This document shows, piece after piece, positions 1 through 7,097 of a DNA stretch of 64,000 bases (the stretch's first letter is position 1; every line of letters starts with the position of its first letter). The notes below the pieces were generated by a model, which saw only the letters and a list, made by a program, of their open reading frames with translations, was not told the origin of the DNA and did not search any database. The stretch is from Akkermansiaceae bacterium (lineage in GTDB: Bacteria; Verrucomicrobiota; Verrucomicrobiia; Verrucomicrobiales; Akkermansiaceae), in the NCBI GenBank assembly GCA_903827375.1, contig CAIKHZ010000105.1, positions 1 to 64,000 on the forward strand. The letters are read 5' to 3'. The position numbers and the translations under genes are program-made.

Positions 1-388
1 CAATGTTCCGGCTGTCGCTGTCGAGTTGCGAGGTGGTGAGCAGATCGCGGAAAGCCTCCAACGCCTGCTTCGGCGTGTCCTCGATGAGCCGGTTCATCTC
101 CGTATTGGCGGCGTGGAACGCGTCCTCGGTTTCGGCCAGATGGGCGGCAAGCTCGGCCTGCAATCGCGGCTCGCGGGCCTGCTTGACGATGACGGTTTCC
201 TCGGCGCGGGTCAGGTCGCCCAGGTGCTTGCGGGCTTCCGCCTCGTTGCGGCAGTCGCCCATGCGGGCCCGGATCGCGTCACGCTCACGGGTGGCGGTGT
301 CGAGGGTGGCGATTTCGGCGTGAAGCGTGGCGGCCTTCTGGACGAGGGAGCGGAACGCGGCGATTTGGGGAGTTGGTTGGTATGTCAT
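1..388 (-). CDS. Coiled-coil protein of unknown function (N-terminal part, cut by window edge)
   Basis: This minus-strand gene starts at an ATG at 388 and runs off the left edge, so only the first 129 or so residues are visible. It begins MTYQPTPQIAAFRSLVQKAA and is dominated by Ala, Glu, Arg, Leu and Asp in a heptad-like pattern, so a long alpha-helical coiled coil is likely. No signal peptide or catalytic motif is visible. The frame is open through all 388 bases, with codon use like the neighbouring genes, whereas the plus-strand ORFs here read as low-complexity antisense. A 7-bp inverted repeat overlaps its start codon. A small gene lies 58 bp upstream on the same strand, so the two may be co-transcribed. 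I do not recognise the family. Confidence 0.6.
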   Translation of the reverse strand, partial: MTYQPTPQIAAFRSLVQKAATLHAEIATLDTATRERDAIRARMGDCRNEAEARKHLGDLTRAEETVIVKQAREPRLQAELAAHLAETEDAFHAANTEMNRLIEDTPKQALEAFRDLLTTSQLDSDSRNI

Positions 389-398
389 AACACCAACC
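375..398. promoter_or_regulatory. Inverted repeat over a start codon
   Basis: GGTTGGT (375-381) and ACCAACC (392-398) form a perfect 7-bp inverted repeat around a 10-nt centre that contains the minus-strand start codon at 386-388. It could be an autoregulatory operator or an mRNA hairpin that hides the start. It could also be chance; only the symmetry is seen. Confidence 0.3.
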
Positions 399-446
399 GT
401 GCCGTGTCAACGAATCGTCGGTTTTATTTCCGCCGAATCGCAGCCG

Positions 447-647
447 CTATGCCTCGGGGCGTGTCACCTTGCCCGGTGCCGCGTCGCCGCGCCCGTCGCG
501 GGTCAGGACAGGGCGAGCGCCGTTCAAGCCGTCAATGGTCCGGGCGACGGCCATCGCCCCCTTGCGGTAAACCGTGACGGCGAGCAGTTCACCGTTTACG
601 ACCACCGCCCAGTTGCGCGTGGCGTATCCATCGGCTTTCTGCTGCAT
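447..647 (-). CDS. Small hypothetical protein (66 aa)
   Basis: The encoded protein starts MQQKADGYATRNWAVVVNGE and continues with a beta-strand-rich stretch (LLAVTVYRKGAMAVARTIDGL), which looks like real protein rather than antisense noise. A longer start at 692 is possible, but the first 15 residues it adds look random, so I prefer the ATG at 647. No good Shine-Dalgarno precedes either. The likely fold is a small beta sheet plus one helix with no membrane segment. The gene lies 58 bp upstream of the coiled-coil gene on the same strand. Its start overlaps a 16-bp repeat that occurs again upstream of the RAYT transposase, so a past insertion may have set its 5' end. Function unknown. Confidence 0.45.
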   Translation of the reverse strand: MQQKADGYATRNWAVVVNGELLAVTVYRKGAMAVARTIDGLNGARPVLTRDGRGDAAPGKVTRPEA

Positions 648-660
648 GGTGACAGATAAA
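645..660 (+). repeat. 16-bp direct repeat, copy 1 (ATGGTGACAGATAAA type)
   Basis: CATGGTGACAGATAAA occurs here and again, identical, at 2007-2022, about 50 bp upstream of the RAYT transposase start. The two copies bracket the HipA remnant and the VapBC pair. A related word on the other strand (CAGAGGGACAGAGAAA) occurs at 1194-1209 and 1962-1977. Confidence 0.6.
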
Positions 661-818
661 TTGTGAAGAAATCCCGCCCGCGCACTGCTCATCCTTCATG
701 GTTGGAACGACAAGAGCCGCTTGCTGCCGGTGGGTGGCCGCGCCGCCTGGTGGCAAGGCGACTGCCTGACCCCGGTTGCGTTCCAGTCCCCCAAGGGTGC
801 AGGACGAGACCGTGTAGC

Positions 819-1184
819 TCACGCGAGTTTCCCGGCTTCCGCTATGAGCGGATTGTCGAAGGCGGTGGCGTAGGCATCGAGTGTGGAGGCCTTGATGCGC
901 AAGGCTTTGCCGGCGTGGCGCCAGCCGGAGACAGCGGTAAAGACTTCGCGGAGAATCGCCCGAGCGGCCGTGGCGTGTAGCCCGAAGCAGGGCGCGGCAG
1001 CAAGTGCGGCGGCGATGGCGGGTGGCTCCTGCCGTTCGGAAATGGGTGTCGCAGGCATCTGCGTTCGATCCATTTCCGGCACCGGGTTCAGGTCGTAGGC
1101 AGGGGAAAGCGCCCAACGTCCGGGTGCCAGCATGAGAAAACCGTGGTTGCGGAGGCGGTCGTCATAGTTGCTGACGAGAAGTGA
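819..1184 (-). pseudogene. HipA-like kinase toxin, C-terminal remnant
   Basis: Reading down from about 1184, the minus strand encodes HSLLVSNYDDRLRNHGFL, then W.LSPAYDLNPVPE and a C-terminal helical stretch ending at the stop at 819-821. This matches the C-terminal kinase domain of HipA toxins, where the motif is usually N.DDH.RNHGFL followed by LSPAYDLNP. The N-terminal two thirds of HipA (about 440 aa in total) and the ATP-binding loop are absent. The frame stays open to 1349, but residues before HSLLV do not resemble HipA. The usual DDH is DDR here, so an important active-site residue is changed. No HipB partner is visible. A 16-bp repeat and a REP-like unit abut the break, consistent with truncation by rearrangement. 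Probably non-functional. Confidence 0.7.
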
Positions 1185-1193
1185 ATGTGACAG

Positions 1194-1209
1194 TTTCTCT
1201 GTCCCTCTG
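1194..1209 (-). repeat. 16-bp direct repeat flanking vapBC (left copy)
   Basis: TTTCTCTGTCCCTCTG at 1194-1209 recurs exactly at 1962-1977, on either side of the vapBC pair. Its reverse complement resembles the CATGGTGACAGATAAA repeat seen at 645 and 2007, so all four may be versions of one mobile-element end. Confidence 0.55.
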
Positions 1210-1210
1210 T

Positions 1211-1232
1211 CGCGGTCACAGACCACCGCTAC
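1211..1232 (-). repeat. REP-like palindromic unit
   Basis: On the minus strand this reads GTAGCGGTGGTCTGTGACCG followed by CG. It closely resembles the two tandem units at 60767-60830 and the partial unit at 1985-2003. GCGG and CCGC can pair to form a short hairpin. Such elements are typical targets of RAYT transposases, and one is encoded just downstream. Confidence 0.55.
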
Positions 1233-1275
1233 AAACCATCTCAGATGCCTTGCGACAGCCAAGGGGGAAAGCTCC

Positions 1276-1304
1276 TTGCCAAGTATCAATCGCCGGTATA
1301 TACT
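1276..1304 (+). promoter_or_regulatory. Sigma-70-type promoter of vapBC
   Basis: TTGCCA (1276-1281) and TATACT (1299-1304) are separated by 17 bp, a near-ideal -35/-10 pair. The expected transcription start, 6-7 nt after the -10 box, falls at about 1311, which is the A of the vapB ATG. The message would therefore be leaderless or nearly so. No Shine-Dalgarno is visible before the ATG. Confidence 0.6.
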
Positions 1305-1310
1305 CCCCAC

Positions 1311-1547
1311 ATGAATGCGGCAAAGCTTTTCACCAATGGTCGCAGTCAAGCTGTCAGGCTGCCGAAAGAATTTCGCTTTGAGGGATCCGAAGTGATGGTG
1401 ACGCGGCTAGGTTCGGCGGTGGTTCTGTTGGCGAAAGATCAGGGTTGGGACGTGCTGTTCGAAGCCGTGGAAGGCTTCTCCGAGGATTTTATGGCACAGC
1501 GGGAACAACCCAGCATTGAAAACCGCAATCTCGAATGGGAAGCATGA
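1311..1547 (+). CDS. vapB: VapB-type antitoxin (AbrB-like DNA-binding domain)
   Basis: The product is a 78-aa antitoxin. MNAAKLFTNGRSQAVRLPKE is the classic start of VapB swapped-hairpin AbrB proteins (KLF.NGRSQAVRLPKEFRF), which bind their own promoter as dimers. The acidic C-terminal tail (DVLFEAVEGFSEDFM...) is expected to wrap around the toxin. The ORF is open upstream to 1245, but homology begins at the 1311 ATG and a promoter ends just before it. The stop overlaps the vapC start by ATGA (1544-1547), so the pair is translationally coupled. Autoregulation through the promoter at 1276-1304 is expected from the family. Confidence 0.92.
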   Translation: MNAAKLFTNGRSQAVRLPKEFRFEGSEVMVTRLGSAVVLLAKDQGWDVLFEAVEGFSEDFMAQREQPSIENRNLEWEA

Positions 1548-1945
1548 CTCACATGCTCGACACCTGCATCTGTATCTTTCTGATCCGGCGCAAACTGCCG
1601 GACATGCGGGGTCGCTTCGCCATGCATCCGCTCGGCGCTGTGGGCATCTCCTCGATTACCGAGTCCGAACTGCGCTGTGGTGCCGAGAAAAGCGCGGATC
1701 CGTCACGCAATCACCGCCAACTCAATCACCTGCTGTTGACGTTGCCAGTGCTGCCCTACGACACCGGTTGCGCCACGCACTATGGCGAAATTCGCGCCCA
1801 TCTGGAGCGGGTCGGTACGCCCATTGGTGCCATGGATTTGCTCATCGCCGCCCATGCCCGCGCTCTGGGATTGACCCTGGTGACCAACAATACCGGGGAA
1901 TTCTCCCGAGTGCCGAGGCTGCGCTTGGAGGACTGGAGTCTGTGA
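1544..1945 (+). CDS. vapC: VapC-type PIN-domain toxin (ribonuclease)
   Basis: This is a 133-aa PIN-domain protein. Family knowledge says VapC toxins are Mg-dependent RNases that cut tRNA or rRNA and are held inactive by VapB. The acidic PIN residues are visible: Asp in MLDTCICIFLIR near the N-terminus, Glu in ITESELRCG, Asp in GAMDLLIAAHA and the C-terminal VTNNTGEFSRVPRL block. Length is normal for the family (about 130 aa). I chose the ATG at 1544 (MTHMLDT) because it overlaps the vapB stop; the in-frame ATG at 1535 lies inside vapB. The gene appears intact and the pair probably active. Confidence 0.92.
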   Translation: MTHMLDTCICIFLIRRKLPDMRGRFAMHPLGAVGISSITESELRCGAEKSADPSRNHRQLNHLLLTLPVLPYDTGCATHYGEIRAHLERVGTPIGAMDLLIAAHARALGLTLVTNNTGEFSRVPRLRLEDWSL

Positions 1946-1961
1946 GATGATGGGCAGACTA

Positions 1962-1977
1962 TTTCTCTGTCCCTCTG
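1962..1977 (-). repeat. 16-bp direct repeat flanking vapBC (right copy)
   Basis: An exact copy of the 16-mer at 1194-1209, 17 bp after the vapC stop. Together they enclose vapBC and its promoter in about 750 bp, as target duplications or recombination sites would. Confidence 0.55.
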
Positions 1978-1984
1978 ACAAGCT

Positions 1985-2003
1985 GTAGCGGCGTGTCTAT
2001 CAG
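1985..2003 (+). repeat. Partial REP-like unit
   Basis: GTAGCGGCGTGTCTATCAG matches the first half of the unit at 60767 (GTAGCGGCGTGTCTGTGACC) and then diverges. It sits between vapC and the RAYT transposase, a few bases before the 2007-2022 repeat. Confidence 0.45.
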
Positions 2004-2006
2004 TTA

Positions 2007-2022
2007 CATGGTGACAGATAAA
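2007..2022 (+). repeat. 16-bp direct repeat, copy 2, upstream of RAYT
   Basis: Identical to 645-660 and in the same orientation. It lies 49 bp before the RAYT start codon and may mark the left end of the transposase element. Confidence 0.55.
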
Positions 2023-2071
2023 AAGTAGAGAATCTTGTGGATTGTGCGGTTTTCGGTGGTACGGTGGTTAC

Positions 2072-3169
2072 ATGCGTAAATCCCGATGGTTGGCGGGTTG
2101 GAAGGGTTCGGTTACGAAGCCGGTGATCTACCACTGTATTTCGAGGGTGGTGGATCGGCGGTTTGTGTTCGAGGAGAGAGAATGCGAGGCGTTCCGGATG
2201 TTTTTTCGGATGTATGAGAATTTTTCGGGTTGCCGGGTATTGTCGTATTGCGTGATGTCCAACCATTTTCATTTGTTGCTGGAGGTGCCGCCGATGGCGG
2301 ATGGCGGGTTGAGTGACGAGGAGCTGTTGCAACGTCTTGGGGGGCTTTATTCCGAGGTGGTGGTGGCGGGAGTGGCGGCGGAATTGGCAGAGGCGAGGAA
2401 GCTATCTATCGGAGAGATAGATGGTGCAGCTAACGCGCGGGTGGCGGCCATTCACGCCCGATTCACCTACCGGATGCATGACCTGAGCGAGTTCATGAAG
2501 GGCTTGTTGATTCGCTTCACGCGGTGGTTCAACCGGATGCATTCACGGTCAGGAACATTGTGGGAAGAACGGTTCAAGAGCGTGATCGTGGAAAGCGGGG
2601 TGGCAGCGCGAACGATGGCGGCCTACATCGACCTCAATCCGGTGCGGGCGGGCATGGTGAAAGACCCGGCGGATTATCGCTGGAGCAGTTATGGGGAAGC
2701 GGTGGGCGGTGGTAAGAAAGGGAACGGAAAAAAGGCCCGCGAGGGCTTGGTGCGGGCGTATTTTTGCGATCAGGGAGTGGGCTTCGAGACGGAAAAATGG
2801 CAGGATGTCTCGCGCCTATACCGGCGGTTGATGGGACTGGCCCTGGGACGCAAGCCGGGGCGGGCCGACATTGCCGAAGCCGGAAATTGTGCGGGCGAAA
2901 ACACCCTGAACACGGCCGAGATGTTAGAAAGCAAAGACAACGGCACGGTTTTGAAGGATCTTGGATTGGCGAAAATGTTGCATTGTCGGGTGAGATATTT
3001 CACGGACGGGGCGGTGATCGGCAGCAAGGAGTTTGTGAACGAGGCGTTTGCACGGGCGAGGGAGCGATTCAGCGCCAAGCGCAAGGATGGAGCGCGGGCG
3101 ATGAGGGGCAGCGGCAGCGGCGCGAAGGGGCTGCTGTGGAGTGCCAGGGATTTGCGCGTGAGGGTCTGA
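2072..3169 (+). CDS. REP-associated tyrosine transposase (RAYT, IS200-like HUH nuclease)
   Basis: This 365-aa protein belongs to the Y1 transposase superfamily, which nicks single-stranded DNA at REP hairpins through a tyrosine and a metal-binding HUH pair. The start is KPVIYHCISRVVDRRFVF, followed by the YCVMSNHFHLLLEVP block (HFH is the HUH motif) and AAYIDLNPVRAGMV, which contains the likely nucleophilic Tyr. W-S-S-Y after the core is also typical. Beyond about residue 220 there is an extension (VRYFTDGAVIGSKEFVNEAF) that I recall from larger RAYTs and that may bind DNA. I use the ATG at 2072 (MRKSRW); an in-frame ATG at 2042 adds ten residues without similarity. REP-like units and direct repeats flank it. 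It looks intact. Confidence 0.88.
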   Translation: MRKSRWLAGWKGSVTKPVIYHCISRVVDRRFVFEERECEAFRMFFRMYENFSGCRVLSYCVMSNHFHLLLEVPPMADGGLSDEELLQRLGGLYSEVVVAGVAAELAEARKLSIGEIDGAANARVAAIHARFTYRMHDLSEFMKGLLIRFTRWFNRMHSRSGTLWEERFKSVIVESGVAARTMAAYIDLNPVRAGMVKDPADYRWSSYGEAVGGGKKGNGKKAREGLVRAYFCDQGVGFETEKWQDVSRLYRRLMGLALGRKPGRADIAEAGNCAGENTLNTAEMLESKDNGTVLKDLGLAKMLHCRVRYFTDGAVIGSKEFVNEAFARARERFSAKRKDGARAMRGSGSGAKGLLWSARDLRVRV

Positions 3170-3352
3170 AGTTCATCCAAAACCTGGCACCGGAATCAGG
3201 GCAAACGATGACGGTGGTGGTTGAAACCAATCATTGCCGACGCGGACCATGCCTCCCACCCAATTTTCCAACTCCGGATGTCTTCACCACCGTCAGTTTC
3301 CTCCAAGCGCTCCGCGACCAAACACGTCAGTCCCATCGCTGTGGCTGGCATG

Positions 3353-3766
3353 TCAATCGATGAAAGGATTGTAAGTCTTCACTTCCGCTGGAAAATCAGC
3401 GGTGTTGCGCGTGACCACGGTGAGTTGATGCACCAGCGCGGTCGCCGCAATGAGACTGTCCATCACGTCCAAATTGAAACCTTTGGCCTCGTGCATGGCG
3501 TAAAGCTTGCCCCAAGACTTCAGGGTGATCGTATCGAGTCCGAGAATTTGCTCGGCGAAGTCATTTTCCAAGCCATCAGCCCACTGGACACGCCCCCGTT
3601 TCCGCTTGCCTTCGGGCAAACGATGCAGCCCCTTCCAAATCTCGCCCAACGACACACTGGAGAGGAAACATTCGTGGGCATGAGTTTCGATCCACGCCAG
3701 CACAGTCGATGCGGGTTGTTTGGCGGTGGCGTCACAAACCACATTGGTGTCCAACAGGTATTTCAT
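3353..3766 (-). CDS. PIN-domain toxin (VapC/FitB-like)
   Basis: The product is a 137-aa PIN-domain protein, predicted to be an Mg-dependent ribonuclease. It starts MKYLLDTNVVCDA (first catalytic Asp), with Glu in SLGEIWKGL, Asp in NLDVMDSLIAATA and Asn/Asp in VVTRNTADF. That order and spacing fit the FitB branch of VapC toxins. The Phd-like antitoxin gene lies directly upstream, with 6 bp between its stop and this ATG. The gene converges with the RAYT gene across a 183-bp gap. It is unrelated at close range to the VapC at 1544, so the island carries two independent toxin-antitoxin pairs. Confidence 0.9.
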   Translation of the reverse strand: MKYLLDTNVVCDATAKQPASTVLAWIETHAHECFLSSVSLGEIWKGLHRLPEGKRKRGRVQWADGLENDFAEQILGLDTITLKSWGKLYAMHEAKGFNLDVMDSLIAATALVHQLTVVTRNTADFPAEVKTYNPFID

Positions 3767-3772
3767 GAGCCA

Positions 3773-4030
3773 TTACCCGAAATTGACTTTCCGAGCGATC
3801 TGCTTCGGCCGCTTGCCAAGCAATGGTGCCAGATCCTCGGGACAAGCCTGCAACGCGGCGGCCAACGATTTTCGAGGAGCCAGACTCCGCCGGTACTCCT
3901 CTGCCGAAATGACGACCACAGCCGGTTTCCCATGCTTGGTCACCGTCTGCGCCCCCTTCAGGAGCACCGTTTCCACGAGTTCACTAAAGCGGCTCTTTGC
4001 TTCCTGCAATTGCCATACACGAGTCGTCAT
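3773..4030 (-). CDS. Phd/YefM-type antitoxin
   Basis: The product is an 85-aa antitoxin. MTTRVWQLQEAKSRFSELVE followed by G.QTVTKHGKPAVVVISAEEYRRS is the signature of the Phd/YefM fold, in which the N-terminal half binds DNA and the C-terminal half (SLAAALQACPEDLAPLL...) binds and masks the toxin. It precedes the PIN toxin by 6 bp and is almost certainly co-transcribed with it. A 7-bp inverted repeat at 4052-4072, 22 bp upstream of the start, is a good candidate for the site of autoregulation. Length and start are normal for the family. Confidence 0.9.
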   Translation of the reverse strand: MTTRVWQLQEAKSRFSELVETVLLKGAQTVTKHGKPAVVVISAEEYRRSLAPRKSLAAALQACPEDLAPLLGKRPKQIARKVNFG

Positions 4031-4051
4031 GGCTTGATGATATCACCCGGG

Positions 4052-4072
4052 TTCTGACCTGTCTAGTCAGAA
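4052..4072. promoter_or_regulatory. Inverted-repeat operator candidate of the Phd/PIN pair
   Basis: TTCTGAC (4052-4058) and GTCAGAA (4066-4072) form a perfect 7-bp inverted repeat with a 7-nt centre. It lies just upstream of the antitoxin start at 4030 (minus strand), where type II antitoxins of this family usually bind. Confidence 0.5.
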
Positions 4073-4306
4073 TCTTGATCAATGCGGCAATTGCCGCCGA
4101 TCCTCAAGTCCGCCAAGCCCGTCCGCAGCCGAGACGGCGGAACGAATGCGAACCCATGGCATGGCACCGGGACGGGCAAGCACATCGGAGTTGCGGTGGA
4201 CCAAAGGACCGGTACCATCAGCATCTCTCTGGCGGGCTTGTTCTGGGTGACCAACCGGCAAATCCCTACTAAAGCCACCCCTGATCCCGTAATCCATTCT
4301 CTCGAA

Positions 4307-6955
4307 ATGAAACAATCGCTACTCATCTTTCTCCTCGCCGCCGGGATCATTGCAAATGGCCTCTGCGCCGATCCATCCGCCACCCCGCTCGCTGGTCTCG
4401 CGCCCGATTCAAACGCCCAAGGCTGGGGCACCTTGCAGATTGACAAGGCGGTCTCCGGCAGTCCGCTCGTGATTGCCGGACGCACGTTCACTCACGGCCT
4501 CGGCACCCACGCCGCGAGCGAGATCGTCTATACTCTGGAGGACGAATGCGAGACATTCACTGCCTGGGTCGGCGTGGATGATCATTTGAAAGCCCATCTG
4601 GACGCGAAAAACGCCAGCGTGGTGTTCCAAGTCATCGGCGATGGCAAGACCCTCTTCGAGAGCGGCATCATGCGCATGGGCGATGCCGCCAAAGAGGTCA
4701 AGGTGCCGCTCAAGGGTGTCACCCAATTGAAATTGATAGTCACCGATGCCGGTGACGGCAACTCCTGCGACCACGCAGACTGGGCCGATGCCACCCTCAC
4801 CGGAACTGCCGTCCCCACCACACCCGCCGTGATCGCACACACCGTCGAAGCCTGCGGTTTCTCCCTCAATCTTGCGAAGACCGGCCGCATCATCAGCGGA
4901 AAGATCGGCAACACCGGGTGGCCGCTCTCCGGGGACACACGACTCCGGGGCTTCCGTCCACAGGGAGAGGCCGTGGTGAATAGCTCACTGCCTAATCGAG
5001 CCCTCGCCTTCACCCGCACCCTGGTGGATACCAAAGGCCACACCTGCACTGTCACCGACCGCTTCACCCCAACCCTGGACAGCATCCGCTGGGGAGTGGA
5101 AATCACCAGCGTCGGCAAGCCGTGGAGCACCACCATCACCACCGGATTCAATTACGCCGCGACCGCTAACAGCCGATTCTGGACCACTTGGGGGCACCCG
5201 GACAATGACGCTACGACATGGGCGGACCCGTTGGCATGGCAGCCCTTCGCCAACCGCACCTGGGGGTATCAGTTTCCTGATTGGACCCAGATGGGATCCA
5301 CCGCCAAGTGCAACCTCAGCATTCCCATGTTCACCGTGGCCGAGCCCGGGCAGGACATCGCGCTCACCTTCATGCAATCCCCCGAGGACACGCTGCTAGA
5401 TCTCAGCCTGAGTGAAACTTCCAGCGGCAGCATCCGCTTCCAACGTGACAATTACCGCTTGGGAGAAGGCCGGACCGTCACGTTTCATATGGATCTCGCC
5501 CCACATCCGGCGGACACCCGGGCTGGCCTCGGTTGGGTCGTGGCGCGCTACCCGCAATTCTTCAATCCAGGCATCCCACAAGCCGACGCATTGTCCGGCA
5601 GCGCGGCCTATTCCGGCAGCGAGAATGCGATCGACGTAGCCGCCTTAAAGAAGATGGGCTTCGCCTACAATTGGAAACTCTCCGATGATTTCCCCTACAT
5701 GGGAAACTTCATCCCGCCCGTCAAAAATATGGATGAAAAATGGACCCGCTCCTGCGCCGAACCCGCGCCACCCGGCAAAGGCGCTGAGACGTCATGCCGC
5801 CTGTTGAACGATTATGCGAAATATATGAAAGACAACGGCTTTCATGTGTTGAGCTATTTCAATGTCACCGAATACGGGAAAGACATGCCCTGGCCCGTGC
5901 CGCCCAAACAGGCCAAGACCGCTGCCGACCTATGGAAAAATCCCACAGACTATCTCTATCACGGCGGCATGGAGCCCGCAGTGCTGATGAACGGCGAAAA
6001 GCCGTTCTACTCGAATTGCTACGGCGCGGTGATAGTCGATCCCGGCGAACCGTGCTACATGAATCACATCGTCGAGCAAGTCCGCCGCAACAACACCCTG
6101 CTGCCGGATGTGGCTGGCATCGGCATCGATCGCCTCGACTGGCTCGGCCATTACAACGAGCGCGGCGATGACGGCGTGTCCTGGGTCAACGACAAACCCG
6201 CTCGCTCGATGTTCGTCTCCTTCCAAAAGCTGGCTGATCAGATCGTTCCGGAACTTCACCAGGCCGGCAAGGTGTTGTTTCTCAACAACTGCACACCACG
6301 TATCGAAATTGTCGGTCGTGGTGATGGCATCTTTGCCGAATGGGCTTCCGACATGTTCTGCCTGCCGCACTACATCAACTACGCAGCACTCGCCGGTGTG
6401 CGTAAGCCCACCAACCTGTGGACGGCTGCCGGCGAGTGCACGGACTTCTATTTCCAGCGCTGTCTTTACCTCGGCGTTTTCCCGATCGCTCCCTATCCGA
6501 ACAACAATCATTGTCTATCGCCGTCCGCAGAGGGTCAGAACATGGTGAAAAACATGTATGCCAAAGGCAAGGATGATGAATACATCGCCACGCCCGCCGC
6601 CGCCGCCAGCCCTGAAGGAATGTCCATCGCTTACGGCCCGCTGTTCACCGCCATGCGCGCCAGGAAATGGGTGCTCGCCCCGCACTGCGTGGAAACCACG
6701 GCTTCCGGCGTGAAGCTCAACCTCTTCGAAGTTCCCGGCGGATATGCCTTGCCGGTCACCTTCGGCGACAAATTGGAATCCGCCACCGTGCAAGTGCGCA
6801 ATCTAACCAGCTTGGATAAACTCAAAGCCGCGGCCATCCATCCCGGTGCCGAGCACCCACAGCCGGTCAGAACACAATTCAAAGATGGCATCCTCGAACT
6901 CACCGTCCCGCTCAAGCATGGTTGCGCGTTGGTTCAGTTGATTCTCCCAAAGTAA
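4307..6955 (+). CDS. Secreted NPCBM-domain protein, putative glycoside hydrolase
   Basis: The 882-aa product starts MKQSLLIFLLAAGIIANGLCA, a clear signal peptide. Residues of about 25-145 form an NPCBM-like carbohydrate-binding domain: G.TF.HGLGTHA.SEI, then F.AWVGVDD, and VTDAGDGNSCDHADWADATL near its end. The rest has beta-sandwich-like then barrel-like character (aromatic and Asp rich, with GIGIDRLDWLGHYNERGDDG and LFLNNCTPRIEIV), as in large glycosidases of the melibiase or DUF6259 type. I cannot assign catalytic residues. The frame is open upstream to 4082, but the signal peptide fixes the start at 4307. It stands alone on the plus strand and converges with the HEAT gene. Confidence 0.75.
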   Translation: MKQSLLIFLLAAGIIANGLCADPSATPLAGLAPDSNAQGWGTLQIDKAVSGSPLVIAGRTFTHGLGTHAASEIVYTLEDECETFTAWVGVDDHLKAHLDAKNASVVFQVIGDGKTLFESGIMRMGDAAKEVKVPLKGVTQLKLIVTDAGDGNSCDHADWADATLTGTAVPTTPAVIAHTVEACGFSLNLAKTGRIISGKIGNTGWPLSGDTRLRGFRPQGEAVVNSSLPNRALAFTRTLVDTKGHTCTVTDRFTPTLDSIRWGVEITSVGKPWSTTITTGFNYAATANSRFWTTWGHPDNDATTWADPLAWQPFANRTWGYQFPDWTQMGSTAKCNLSIPMFTVAEPGQDIALTFMQSPEDTLLDLSLSETSSGSIRFQRDNYRLGEGRTVTFHMDLAPHPADTRAGLGWVVARYPQFFNPGIPQADALSGSAAYSGSENAIDVAALKKMGFAYNWKLSDDFPYMGNFIPPVKNMDEKWTRSCAEPAPPGKGAETSCRLLNDYAKYMKDNGFHVLSYFNVTEYGKDMPWPVPPKQAKTAADLWKNPTDYLYHGGMEPAVLMNGEKPFYSNCYGAVIVDPGEPCYMNHIVEQVRRNNTLLPDVAGIGIDRLDWLGHYNERGDDGVSWVNDKPARSMFVSFQKLADQIVPELHQAGKVLFLNNCTPRIEIVGRGDGIFAEWASDMFCLPHYINYAALAGVRKPTNLWTAAGECTDFYFQRCLYLGVFPIAPYPNNNHCLSPSAEGQNMVKNMYAKGKDDEYIATPAAAASPEGMSIAYGPLFTAMRARKWVLAPHCVETTASGVKLNLFEVPGGYALPVTFGDKLESATVQVRNLTSLDKLKAAAIHPGAEHPQPVRTQFKDGILELTVPLKHGCALVQLILPK

Positions 6956-7097
6956 GTTGCTGAGAAAGACAAACCAACTTTATGAATAAAAGAGATATCA
7001 CTCAAGTTAATCGTATGCTTGGGCGATGCGGTGGAAGATGTCGGCGATCCAGGCCGGTGCGCAGGCGGCATCGGCAGGTAGGGCGGCGGTGGTTGGG

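Noticed and set aside
1185-1349. N-terminal extension of the HipA remnant
   Set aside because: These residues are opposite the vapB promoter and start and the repeat units, and do not resemble HipA.
2764-3363. 199-aa plus-strand ORF overlapping the RAYT gene
   Set aside because: It is an out-of-frame shadow of the transposase with no family features.
4082-4306. Longer N-terminus for the NPCBM-domain protein
   Set aside because: An internal ATG is followed at once by a strong signal peptide; the upstream 75 residues are low quality and would hide it.
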